Source: a virus. From it: 20,840 nucleotides of DNA. How positions within the stretch are numbered: position 1 is the stretch's first letter; each line of letters opens with the position of its first letter. The notes beneath the pieces are model-generated. The model was not told the origin of the DNA. It searched no databases and saw only the letters and a list, made by a program, of their open reading frames with translations. Shown here one piece after another: positions 13,274 through 18,379 of this stretch. The stretch covers positions 1 through 20,840 of the IMG/VR virus record IMGVR_UViG_3300006128_000077; one strand, 5' to 3'. The position numbers and the translations under genes were made by a program.

Positions 13274-13357
13274 TTAGCGCGTAACAATGCAAAAGGCAAA
13301 GGAGCACGCTAGCGATACGATCAGGATCATTTGATGTTCCGCAGGAACTGGCAACAC
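13274..13357 (-). CDS. 27-residue membrane peptide gene
   Basis: A GTG start at 13357 lies 11 bases after a perfect AAAGGAGG and opens a 27-residue peptide. It begins MLPVPAEHQ and continues as one hydrophobic helix (MILIVSLACSFAFCIV) ending TR. A promoter of the TAAAAC class (13389-13416) and a strong terminator (13229-13256) bracket it, so some product is expected here. Small single-helix phage peptides often act at the host membrane, but no role can be read. Confidence 0.6.
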   Translation of the reverse strand: MLPVPAEHQMILIVSLACSFAFCIVTR

Positions 13358-13388
13358 TGCGTTAATGTCCTCCTTTGCTTACTCGTCT

Positions 13389-13416
13389 GTTTTAGCACTA
13401 ACAGCGCAGCAGTCAA
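13389..13416 (-). promoter_or_regulatory. Promoter of the TAAAAC class
   Basis: TTGACT (13411-13416), 16 bases, TAAAAC (13389-13394), then AG and GAGTAAGCA. Two other promoters (14318-14345 and 16393-16420) share the 16-base spacer, the TAAAAC box and this start of the transcript. Confidence 0.7.
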
Positions 13417-13446
13417 GAACTATTTTAGCTCAAAAGCAGAAAAAAT

Positions 13447-13497
13447 GTCGCCCCAGCGAAGAATGCACGACGTAAACTTAGGCACCTTGGGAGCGAC
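13447..13497. terminator. Long-loop hairpin with A and T runs on either side
   Basis: GTCGCCCCA and TGGGAGCGAC arms (one bulged base) enclose about 30 bases. A run of A precedes and a run of T follows, so either strand could use it as a terminator. It sits 30 bases upstream of a -35 box, in the position taken by CCCCAC/GTGGGG hairpins elsewhere. Confidence 0.55.
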
Positions 13498-13550
13498 TTT
13501 TTCTTGAGTCAGAGCTCGGCCCTGAACTAGAACTAGCACTTTTAGACTGT

Positions 13551-13592
13551 CCCCACAACAGGTTTCTTAGGTCGTAGACCTAGTCTGTGGGG
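13551..13592. repeat. CCCCACA/TGTGGGG hairpin with TAGGTC-gta-GACCTA core
   Basis: The outer arms CCCCACA and TGTGGGG enclose the perfect inner repeat TAGGTC/GACCTA. Thirty bases (13562-13591) are identical to 14801-14830. Confidence 0.85.
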
Positions 13593-13609
13593 CAACAGAG
13601 ACCAAAAGA

Positions 13610-13792
13610 TCACCATCGATCCTCCTCGATCTCTTCGTCCGCGTGGTAGTTCGGATCCTCGAAGATGTCCAAGCGATACTTGGCGCGGACCGTGTCCTCA
13701 CAGGCATCGCAGACGCGACCGACAGGAATGCCGCGAGCATCGTGGAGCCACCACGACTCTTCACGGTGACGAGGATTGGTGCATTGTGCCAT
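13610..13792 (-). CDS. Small conserved protein with DARGIP and CDAC motifs
   Basis: The 60-residue protein begins MAQCTNPRHREESWWLHDA and continues RGIPVGRVCDACEDTVRAKYR, then an IFEDPNYHADE segment. I recall the W-L-H-DARGIP-x-x-RVCD-x-C ... YR-x-x-(I/V)F pattern from small conserved proteins of phages and proteobacteria of unknown function. Three cysteines (residue 4 and the CDAC pair) could bind a metal. AAGGAG lies eight bases before the ATG. The gene forms a single-gene cassette. Confidence 0.8.
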   Translation of the reverse strand: MAQCTNPRHREESWWLHDARGIPVGRVCDACEDTVRAKYRLDIFEDPNYHADEEIEEDRW

Positions 13793-13814
13793 TGCCGTTA
13801 CTCCTTTGCTGTTG

Positions 13815-13848
13815 CTGCTATACTAGCAGGATCGCGGGCTGCTGCAAC
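13815..13848 (-). promoter_or_regulatory. Probable promoter, weak spacing
   Basis: TTGCAG is followed on the minus strand by GATCCTGCTAGTATAGC. TAGTAT is at 16 bases and TATAGC at 19, so the exact -10 is unclear. The GATCCT element in the spacer is shared with two stronger promoters. Confidence 0.5.
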
Positions 13849-13860
13849 CGAAAACTACAG

Positions 13861-13930
13861 TGAGTAAAAATAAAAAGTCGTTTGCATCCCAGACTAGACT
13901 AGTCGCGTATTAGCTGCTTTTCGTGGGGCA
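13861..13930 (-). repeat. 70-base repeat with variable hairpin core, copy 2
   Basis: The flanks are identical to 13145-13214. The 20-base core (13891-13910) here folds as GACTA/TAGTC with a three-base loop. It precedes the promoter of the gene at 13610-13792. Confidence 0.9.
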
Positions 13931-13940
13931 TTCTAAGATC

Positions 13941-13979
13941 AAAAAGGAGCGGACAAGGTCCCAACACCCGTCCGCTCTA
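13941..13979 (-). terminator. Intrinsic terminator
   Basis: GAGCGGAC and GTCCGCTC arms with a 15-base loop and TTTTT on the minus strand, following the gene at 14002-14277. Confidence 0.8.
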
Positions 13980-14001
13980 AGGTTCGCTATGAAATTGTGA
14001 A

Positions 14002-14277
14002 TTATTGCAGCGTAGGATGTCCCGCAAAAGTCACGGGCAGTTCCATGGACTCCGTCTGATTGATCAGCTGCTCGAGTTCCCGGAACATCGCATCCTGCTC
14101 TTCGGTCAGGAACATCGTGGCATTGAGGACAACGTGATCGTCCTTGTGCTCAAACTTCGGATCCGGATCAATGCGGTCGCCGGCGATGGCTCCCTTGGTG
14201 ATCAGTTCCAATCCGAGCACAATCGCGTCAAGCTCATTGCGGCACGGAAACGACATCTTGCGTTCAATAGTGGCCAT
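14002..14277 (-). CDS. Hypothetical protein
   Basis: The 91-residue protein begins MATIERKMSFPCRNELDAI and has mixed strands and helices, with a C-terminal LTEEQDAMFRELEQLINQ helix. No known domain is recognised. AAAAGGA lies nine bases before the ATG. The gene has its own TAAAAC-class promoter with a leader of about 35 bases and its own terminator. A plus-strand frame covering the same bases lacks a start signal. Confidence 0.75.
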   Translation of the reverse strand: MATIERKMSFPCRNELDAIVLGLELITKGAIAGDRIDPDPKFEHKDDHVVLNATMFLTEEQDAMFRELEQLINQTESMELPVTFAGHPTLQ

Positions 14278-14317
14278 AGCGTATTCCTTTTATGTGTAAG
14301 CTGCTGCTTACTCCACT

Positions 14318-14345
14318 GTTTTAGCATCGCTGCTGCATAGGTCAA
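14318..14345 (-). promoter_or_regulatory. Promoter of the TAAAAC class
   Basis: TTGACC (14340-14345), 16 bases, TAAAAC (14318-14323), then AGTGGAGTAAGCA. It is preceded by a T run and the hairpin at 14361-14402. Confidence 0.7.
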
Positions 14346-14360
14346 CAGAAAAAATGCCGT

Positions 14361-14452
14361 CCCCACAAAGAATATCCTAGGATGCAAAACCTGTGACTGG
14401 GGCAGCTTCTCCCCACAGGTTAGGCGAGAAACCTAGAAAAACCTGTGTGGGG
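14361..14452. repeat. Two back-to-back CCCC/GGGG hairpins between divergent promoters
   Basis: The first hairpin (14361-14402) has CCCC/GGGG arms around CCTAGG. The second (14411-14452) has long arms, CCCCACAGGTT and AACCTGTGTGGGG. One borders the minus promoter at 14318-14345 and the other the plus promoter at 14467-14495. The inner arms GGGG and CCCC could also pair with each other across the short gap. Confidence 0.7.
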
Positions 14453-14466
14453 CAAGAAAAAACTGG

Positions 14467-14495
14467 TTGACATCCCACGCCAACTCAGCTATGCA
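14467..14495 (+). promoter_or_regulatory. Orphan plus-strand promoter, pointing at the 3' end of a minus gene
   Basis: TTGACA (14467-14472), 17 bases, TATGCA (14490-14495); a TATAAT overlaps just downstream but at poor spacing. The transcript would run antisense through the gene at 14515-14724. No plus-strand gene is supported. Confidence 0.5.
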
Positions 14496-14514
14496 TATAA
14501 TGCAACGATGCGAC

Positions 14515-14724
14515 TCACCAATCAGGAGTCATCCCGCGCCCGTAGCAGACCTCTGCCTGGAGTGCGGCAGTGGACTTGACCTCAGCGATCGCAGCTTCAA
14601 AGGTTGCACAGTCCTTGATCAAGTCTGCGAGCTCAGAGTCCTCAAAGGTCTCGTAGATGATGTCCAAGTTGTCCTCGTTGTAGTGATCTTTGACATACTT
14701 CTTGACCTGCTGAACCAAATCCAT
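14515..14724 (-). CDS. Small acidic helical protein
   Basis: From the ATG at 14724 (GGAG upstream, ATAAGGAGACAC) the protein has 69 residues: MDLVQQVKKYVKDHYNEDN, then an I-Y-E-T-F-EDSELADLI segment and an A-A-IAEVKSTAALQAE helix. No domain is recognised. The longer open frame to 14766 lacks a ribosome binding site. Single-gene cassette with its own promoter. Confidence 0.75.
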   Translation of the reverse strand: MDLVQQVKKYVKDHYNEDNLDIIYETFEDSELADLIKDCATFEAAIAEVKSTAALQAEVCYGRGMTPDW

Positions 14725-14745
14725 GTTGTGTCTCCTTATGCAGTG

Positions 14746-14774
14746 TTTGTAGCGAACTAGGATCACTGTGTCAA
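14746..14774 (-). promoter_or_regulatory. Sigma70-like promoter
   Basis: TTGACA (14769-14774), 17 bases, TACAAA (14746-14751). The spacer contains GATCCTAG. Confidence 0.75.
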
Positions 14775-14789
14775 TGACTATTTTTCTGC

Positions 14790-14831
14790 TCCCAGTATAA
14801 GTTTCTTAGGTCGTAGACCTAGTCTGTGGGA
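14790..14831. repeat. TCCC/GGGA hairpin with TAGGTC-gta-GACCTA core
   Basis: It shares 30 exact bases (14801-14830) with 13562-13591, including the whole inner palindrome and the right arm, but the left arm and its neighbours differ. Confidence 0.85.
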
Positions 14832-14842
14832 CACACTAGGAT

Positions 14843-14876
14843 AAAAAAACAAGCGAGCCATTGCTGACCCGCTTGC
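14843..14876 (-). terminator. Intrinsic terminator
   Basis: AAGCGAGC and GCTTG-side arms with an ATTGCTG loop and a seven-base T run on the minus strand. Its stem-loop is nearly identical to 15215-15247. Confidence 0.85.
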
Positions 14877-14883
14877 TTCTGTG

Positions 14884-15090
14884 TTAGTATTCAAGCTTCA
14901 CGATATTAGCAATAGCGCGCGACTCTTGCATCCCAGCACCCGCATCCTTGGCGCCGTCAAACGCGAGGACCCACACATTGTCATAGAACTCGGCGCGCCC
15001 CTCCTCGGTGTCCTCGAGCGTGTCAGCAGTAATGCAATCGCCGATGTGACGATCTACGTTCTCGCGTGCTGCTTGCATATACTTGTTCAT
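14884..15090 (-). CDS. Small hypothetical protein
   Basis: This 68-residue protein starts MNKYMQAARENVDRHIGDC. It is acidic in the middle (ADTLEDTEEGRAEFYDN) and ends in a helix with SRAIANIVKLEY. No domain is recognised. AAGGAG is eight bases before the ATG. It has its own promoter and terminator. Confidence 0.8.
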   Translation of the reverse strand: MNKYMQAARENVDRHIGDCITADTLEDTEEGRAEFYDNVWVLAFDGAKDAGAGMQESRAIANIVKLEY

Positions 15091-15117
15091 TGTAGTTGCT
15101 CCTTGCTTGCTGCACTA

Positions 15118-15146
15118 CACATAGTAGATTGGCTGCAGAGTGTCAA
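15118..15146 (-). promoter_or_regulatory. Sigma70-like promoter
   Basis: TTGACA (15141-15146), 17 bases, TATGTG (15118-15123). Confidence 0.7.
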
Positions 15147-15156
15147 GCGGAAAAGA

Positions 15157-15213
15157 TCTTGCCCCACAAAGAGTTCTACAAGTGTGTATGTACAACAGCG
15201 GGGTCCTGCAAGA
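15157..15213. repeat. TCTTG.CCCC / GGGG.CAAGA hairpin with AGCGGGGTC
   Basis: Outer TCTTG/CAAGA and inner CCCC/GGGG arms enclose about 34 bases. The right arm is part of an AGCGGGGTC copy (15197-15205). It is placed just upstream of the promoter at 15118-15146. Confidence 0.65.
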
Positions 15214-15214
15214 C

Positions 15215-15247
15215 AAAAAGCAAGCGAGCCATTGCTGACTCGCTTGC
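15215..15247 (-). terminator. Intrinsic terminator
   Basis: GCAAGCGAG and CTCGCTTGC-type arms, an ATTGCTGA loop and a T run on the minus strand, right after the gene at 15259. Confidence 0.85.
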
Positions 15248-15258
15248 AGTGTGCTTAG

Positions 15259-15675
15259 TTAGGCAGCGCCAAAGAACGCATCGATCTCTGCGTCCGTAGC
15301 GTAGCGCACACCGTCGGCCAGTTCCAGCGGGTGCAAGTTGCAGCGACCGTCGGCGACGGTCGTGCCGCCATTGGCAGTATAGACTTCGGCATCGCCGTCG
15401 TGGTCGATGTTGCGGATCAGCAGAGTCTCGCCTGCTCGCACAACCATCGTGCCCTTCTTGTAAGGACCGACTTCATTGCTCTCGGTACAGTCGATGCCCG
15501 TGATTGCAGTGACCAGCGCGCGAACACTGGAGTCCTGGCAACCCCAACGACCGGCATTGACTGCGGCGAGGATCTGCTGCTGTTCAGCCGTGAGCACCAC
15601 GTCGTCAGTGTCGGCTTCGTTGTTGCGGCGCTTGGCCGTCTTGCGCTTGATCTTTGCGATATCGAAAAATGCCAT
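15259..15675 (-). CDS. Hypothetical protein, 138 residues
   Basis: A basic N-terminus (AKIKRKTAKRRNN) is followed by a helix (LTAEQQQILAAVNAGRWG) and a beta-rich part with KKGTMVVRAGETLLIRN near residues 84-100. The small barrel-like second half after a charged tail might bind nucleic acid, but no family is recognised. AAGGAG lies seven bases before the ATG. It has its own promoter and terminator. GC content is higher than in the left half of the window. Confidence 0.8.
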   Translation of the reverse strand: MAFFDIAKIKRKTAKRRNNEADTDDVVLTAEQQQILAAVNAGRWGCQDSSVRALVTAITGIDCTESNEVGPYKKGTMVVRAGETLLIRNIDHDGDAEVYTANGGTTVADGRCNLHPLELADGVRYATDAEIDAFFGAA

Positions 15676-15701
15676 TTGCTTGCTCCTTTGCCTGCATCCT
15701 T

Positions 15702-15730
15702 GTTATAGTGTGCAGTTGTAACCTTGTCAA
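15702..15730 (-). promoter_or_regulatory. Sigma70-like promoter
   Basis: TTGACA (15725-15730), 17 bases, TATAAC (15702-15707); a near-consensus promoter. Confidence 0.85.
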
Positions 15731-15744
15731 CGACTATTTTGTCA

Positions 15745-15786
15745 CCCCACAGATTTGTCTGCAGATAACATTACAGTCCCGTGGGG
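15745..15786. repeat. CCCCAC/GTGGGG hairpin
   Basis: The arms CCCCAC and GTGGGG enclose 30 bases with a CAGA-tttg-TCTG inner repeat. It ends 15 bases before the -35 box of the promoter at 15702-15730. Confidence 0.75.
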
Positions 15787-15797
15787 CACACGAGGCC

Positions 15798-15836
15798 AAA
15801 AAAATGGAGCAAGCGCCTTGACACTTGCTCCATTTT
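15798..15836 (-). terminator. Intrinsic terminator, possibly bidirectional
   Basis: AAAATGGAGCAAG and CTTGCTCCATTTT arms with a ten-base loop. The minus strand continues in a T run. It follows the gene at 15840. Confidence 0.85.
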
Positions 15837-15839
15837 GTG

Positions 15840-16343
15840 TTAGGCTGCGATTTCGCCCGCTTCTTCAGCAGCAGCGTTCTCGGCTTCGAGCTGCGCGTCT
15901 TCGGCGTCAGCAGCAGCAGCCCAGTCTTCCATCTGCTGGGCGGCCTTGCTCTTGCGCTTGGGCTTTGCAGCAGCGGGCAGCTCGATGATCTTGTCGTCAA
16001 CTTCGGTGTTGACAACGGGCTCATCTTCTGCAACAGTCGCAGCCGGCGCTTCTTCAGCGACAGCTTCCTCGACAGCAGCAGCAGGAGCAGCAGCAGGCTT
16101 GGGCACCGGATTGCCCAGCACGGCGTGCATCGCAGCAATGATCGCCGTGTCCGTGCTGAACGCGGGCAGCGTCAGCAAGTGGTCGACCGCGTCCTGCTTG
16201 TCCATGGCGTAGGGCAGCTCGATCAAGTTGATGTCGGTGTGGCCGTTCTTGTCCAGCACCTTCACGCGAGTGATGTCGTTGGCAAAGCGCGCCTTGAACT
16301 GGCCGTTGAGCTTGCTGACACCAGCAACAGTAAACGTCTTCAT
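15840..16343 (-). CDS. MKTFTVAG-type phage protein with alanine-rich tail
   Basis: From the ATG at 16343 (GGAG nine bases upstream) the protein has 167 residues. It opens MKTFTVAGVSKLNGQFKAR and continues FANDITRVKVLDKNGHTDI and ELPYAMDKQDAV. I recall this domain from T4-like phages of aquatic bacteria, where its function is unknown. After about residue 85 it turns into an Ala/Glu/Pro-rich linker (PKPAAAPAAAVEE) and a basic PKRKSKAAQQ patch, so the tail is probably disordered. A long plus-strand frame lies opposite but has no start signal and is a shadow of the alanine codons. The leader is about 50 bases and the promoter is of the TAAAAC class. Confidence 0.85.
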   Translation of the reverse strand: MKTFTVAGVSKLNGQFKARFANDITRVKVLDKNGHTDINLIELPYAMDKQDAVDHLLTLPAFSTDTAIIAAMHAVLGNPVPKPAAAPAAAVEEAVAEEAPAATVAEDEPVVNTEVDDKIIELPAAAKPKRKSKAAQQMEDWAAAADAEDAQLEAENAAAEEAGEIAA

Positions 16344-16392
16344 ATGCTTTACTCCGTTGCGTAGTAGCAGCAACATCGCTGCCTACTCCTCT

Positions 16393-16420
16393 GTTTTAAC
16401 ATCGTGTGCTCGCCCGTCAA
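16393..16420 (-). promoter_or_regulatory. Promoter of the TAAAAC class
   Basis: TTGACG (16415-16420), 16 bases, TAAAAC (16393-16398), then AGAGGAGTAGGCA. A T run lies just upstream. Confidence 0.7.
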
Positions 16421-16469
16421 TAAAAAAATGCCGCTCAGACTAATCTTTTTTCCTGCCTCATATACTGCC

Positions 16470-16525
16470 GTGGGGCAAGCTCTCCCCACAACGCTCTAAG
16501 ACTAGTCTAAACTTTCTGCGTGGGG
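16470..16525. repeat. GTGGGG-CCCCAC-GTGGGG switch-like element
   Basis: The middle CCCCAC (16484-16489) can pair either with GTGGGG at 16470-16475 (loop of eight) or with GTGGGG at 16520-16525, around the palindrome AGACTAGTCT (16499-16508). It lies between a minus promoter (16393-16420) and a plus promoter (16540-16568). Confidence 0.65.
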
Positions 16526-16539
16526 CACAAAAAATCAGG

Positions 16540-16568
16540 TTGACATCTTCCAAAATCCAAGCTATTGT
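16540..16568 (+). promoter_or_regulatory. Orphan plus-strand promoter
   Basis: TTGACA (16540-16545), 17 bases, TATTGT (16563-16568). The first ATG downstream (16578) gives only seven codons. The transcript would continue antisense into the gene ending at 16639. Confidence 0.5.
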
Positions 16569-16638
16569 CTGATCACGATGCCGGCTAGGTCATACAGTTA
16601 GACTGCATAACCAAACCGGTTAGATTGAGAATCCCAGT
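16569..16638. other. Gene-free tail after orphan promoter
   Basis: Seventy bases hold an AACC-aaacc-GGTT fold and a GTTA/TAAC stem. A tRNA was looked for and not supported: no cloverleaf closes. Confidence 0.4.
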
Positions 16639-16851
16639 CTATGTGCCGTATCGGGCGCAGGCTGTCCTGTGACCCAGTGTGGCTTCTGCCTGGGATTGAT
16701 ACCGTGCGACCACTTCGCTCGATCCGTCCCGGAAGAACACGCAGGTTTCGAACCGATATCCCAAATCAAATCCGGGAAGATTGGGCAGCTCTACCGTGGA
16801 TACTTCAGTGCGACCAAACGTGTTGATCAATTGCCATTGCTTACCGAACAT
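16639..16851 (-). CDS. Small protein with RFETC motif, third gene of operon
   Basis: The ATG at 16851 overlaps the end of the preceding gene by 11 bases and has AAAAGG nine bases upstream. The 70-residue product begins MFGKQWQLINTFGRT and contains a GYRFETCVFF strand near residue 32, then a helix EVVARYQSQAEA. A very similar RFESC-x-V strand ends the protein at 20329-20592. The motif recurs in small phage proteins as I recall, with no known function. Confidence 0.7.
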   Translation of the reverse strand: MFGKQWQLINTFGRTEVSTVELPNLPGFDLGYRFETCVFFRDGSSEVVARYQSQAEATLGHRTACARYGT

Positions 16852-17053
16852 AACGTGTGGCCTTTTCAAAACATTCCCGAAGGTAATAAACACGAGTAGG
16901 GTAGTTGTCCTCCCAGAACACTTCCCGACAACGATCGTAGATCATCGCATATACCTCAGTGACATTACCTTCCCACCAAGGTCCCTGACGAATCATCTTG
17001 CGAATAGCACGGCGAAGAATCCACCGCTCGATGAAGTTACAGCCATGAAGCAT
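16841..17053 (-). CDS. Small helical protein, second gene of operon
   Basis: The 70-residue protein begins MLHGCNFIERWILRRAIRK and has a Q-G-P-WWEGNVTEVYAMIY segment and an EDNYP-T-R-V-YYLRECFEKAT helix. It is basic at the start and aromatic-rich. Similar E/F-EDN-x-P ... EC-F ends occur in small proteins of T4-like aquatic phages as I recall. The ATG at 17053 lies inside the end of the previous gene (17-base overlap), with AAGAGG upstream. Confidence 0.7.
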   Translation of the reverse strand: MLHGCNFIERWILRRAIRKMIRQGPWWEGNVTEVYAMIYDRCREVFWEDNYPTRVYYLRECFEKATRYVR

Positions 17054-17294
17054 CTTCGTCGTCCTCTTCCTGCCAAGCAACAACCGCACAGTAAGCGCCG
17101 TGGTTGTGTTCCCAAAAGCGATCGCGGATCTTGTTGGCGTTGCGCTTGCCCTCGACCACACAGTGAAAAAGATCAGTGAACACATCGTCCGGTCCGCAGT
17201 GCATGACATCAATACCTTGTGCATCAGCATAGGCCAGCACTGACCTTGCAGCACTGCGTTTGATATGTTCTGCTGAGATCTTATAGCACTGCAT
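17037..17294 (-). CDS. Hypothetical protein, first gene of operon
   Basis: From the ATG at 17294 (AAAGGA seven bases upstream) the product has 85 residues: MQCYKISAEHIKRSAARSV at the start, a central FTDLFHCVVEGKRNANKIR helix and a very acidic tail (QEEDDEDASWL). The same frame is open upstream through an AGCGGGGTC copy (read as DPA), but no start codon lies there. The promoter (17347-17374) abuts the stop of the gene before it and is overlapped by a 9-base inverted repeat. Confidence 0.75.
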   Translation of the reverse strand: MQCYKISAEHIKRSAARSVLAYADAQGIDVMHCGPDDVFTDLFHCVVEGKRNANKIRDRFWEHNHGAYCAVVAWQEEDDEDASWL

Positions 17295-17334
17295 CACTAA
17301 ATCCTTTAAGAGTAGAGCAGCGGGGTCTTGTGTA

Positions 17335-17374
17335 CTCTGTGCAATGACACTAGCATCTGCACAGAGCCTGTCAA
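17335..17374 (-). promoter_or_regulatory. Promoter overlapped by an inverted-repeat operator candidate
   Basis: TTGACA (17369-17374), 16 bases, TAGTGT (17347-17352). The perfect arms CTCTGTGCA (17335-17343) and TGCACAGAG (17358-17366) flank the -10 and fill much of the spacer, a natural repressor position. Confidence 0.6.
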
Positions 17375-17614
17375 TTAGTAATGCAGCCGAGAACCAACAT
17401 AGTTGTAGTCGTCGAGCAAGTCCTGATCCTGTTCCCACGCAAACTGATCTGCGCGATCGTCATACAGCGAGGGATCATCACGATCAATGAGTTCCTGCTC
17501 GATGTCGTAGAGCAAGAGATGATCATTGTCATCAGCCGCACGGCTACGAATGCGCTCACGAATCTCCGATTCCGCTTCCATAAGACGAGTTGTGGACCAC
17601 TCCGAAATTCGCAT
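17375..17614 (-). CDS. Acidic helical protein
   Basis: The 79-residue protein begins MRISEWSTTRLMEAESEIR and is helical and highly acidic toward the C-terminus (WEQDQDLLDDYNY). No domain is recognised. AAGGAG lies nine bases before the ATG. Its stop codon touches the -35 box of the next promoter, so there is no room for a terminator and read-through into the next operon is likely. Confidence 0.75.
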   Translation of the reverse strand: MRISEWSTTRLMEAESEIRERIRSRAADDNDHLLLYDIEQELIDRDDPSLYDDRADQFAWEQDQDLLDDYNYVGSRLHY

Positions 17615-17642
17615 AGCTGTTACTCCTTGTTCCAGTTCGCAC

Positions 17643-17671
17643 TATATACTAATGGTTCTGATCGGTGTCAA
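17643..17671 (-). promoter_or_regulatory. Sigma70-like promoter
   Basis: TTGACA (17666-17671), 17 bases, TATATA (17643-17648). Confidence 0.8.
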
Positions 17672-17687
17672 GTGATTTATTTGCCTG

Positions 17688-17755
17688 CCCCACAGTATAT
17701 ACTCTAGACCTTCGCCCCACAGACTGGGAGCACGATCTCCTTCCTCCTAGTGGGG
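17688..17755. repeat. Paired CCCCACA boxes and GTGGGG between divergent promoters
   Basis: Two CCCCACA boxes (17688 and 17715) face one GTGGGG (17750-17755). Inside the second is a GGGAG-cacgat-CTCC hairpin. It stands between the minus promoter (17643-17671) and the plus promoter (17784-17812). Confidence 0.6.
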
Positions 17756-17770
17756 CAAATCCCACCAAAA

Positions 17771-17812
17771 GGAAATTGACCACTTGACAGCAGCCAATTT
17801 CCATGTTATACA
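17771..17812 (+). promoter_or_regulatory. Orphan plus promoter with inverted repeat around the -35
   Basis: TTGACA (17784-17789), 17 bases, TATACA (17807-17812). Perfect arms GGAAATTG (17771-17778) and CAATTTCC (17795-17802) sit symmetrically about the -35 box. An ATG follows six bases after the -10, but its frame runs antisense to the gene at 17828-18043. Confidence 0.6.
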
Positions 17813-17827
17813 ACGATTATGGGAAAG

Positions 17828-18043
17828 TCAATTCCAATCATCATCCCGAGCAGTGCGGGGATCATAACCGATCTCATCCTTCCAAGTCCCACTGAACAGT
17901 TCTTCTTCGGACTTTTCCCATTCATCGAGATCGACTTCTTCAAAGCCGTCGAGTTCATCCTCGGGAAGATCATCGTCGTCGAATCTTTTTCTTCGACCAG
18001 TGTCTTGAAACAAGCGGTCTAAGGGTGTAAAACGATCATTCAT
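17828..18043 (-). CDS. Strongly acidic small protein
   Basis: The 71-residue product starts MNDRFTPLDRLFQDTGRR and then is dominated by D and E (FDDDDLPEDELDGFEEVDL, later EKSEEELF). Phage acidic proteins of this size often mimic DNA, but nothing here proves it. AGAAGGAG lies before the ATG. The start overlaps the stop of the preceding gene (ATGAATGA), so they are co-expressed. Confidence 0.75.
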   Translation of the reverse strand: MNDRFTPLDRLFQDTGRRKRFDDDDLPEDELDGFEEVDLDEWEKSEEELFSGTWKDEIGYDPRTARDDDWN

Positions 18044-18329
18044 TATCAGATTCTCCTTCTAGTGTTGTAACTTCAATAAAGGGCATTTCATTCCAGTATT
18101 GATCCCCATCAATTCGATTAAATTGGTCGAGATATTGTTCACAGATGTCCGCGAGCCAAACAAATCGATATTGATCTTCTGCACTCATCTTAACTGAAGC
18201 AGCCGAGTCAATGCGCTCGAGAACTGCGACAGTATAAGCGAGATCGTTGAGTGTGTCCGCAGACAAACAATGATCAATGTCTAACCGATGACCGGTCTCA
18301 AAGTTTACATAAGTGACATTCCTGTCCAT
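18036..18329 (-). CDS. Hypothetical protein
   Basis: From the ATG at 18329 (AAGGA nine bases upstream) the product has 97 residues. It begins MDRNVTYVNFETGHRLDID, with a helix NDLAYTVAVLERIDSAASV and an acidic C-terminus. It looks like a small alpha/beta protein; no family is recognised. The ATG at 18389 lies upstream of the predicted transcription start and is rejected. Confidence 0.75.
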   Translation of the reverse strand: MDRNVTYVNFETGHRLDIDHCLSADTLNDLAYTVAVLERIDSAASVKMSAEDQYRFVWLADICEQYLDQFNRIDGDQYWNEMPFIEVTTLEGESDNE

Positions 18330-18379
18330 GATCAATTCCTTGTATACGCGCACAAGTGCGAGCGCGTGTTCATTGTGTA

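Noticed and set aside
15826-15831. TTGACA on the plus strand
   Set aside because: It is the loop of an intrinsic terminator and has no -10 box at the right distance.
15825-16364. 179-codon plus-strand frame
   Set aside because: It is the shadow of the alanine-rich minus gene that has a recognised domain, ribosome binding site, promoter and terminator.
16575-16650. Possible tRNA downstream of the orphan promoter
   Set aside because: A GTTA/TAAC stem and a T-loop-like string are present, but acceptor and T-stem do not pair and no proper anticodon loop results.
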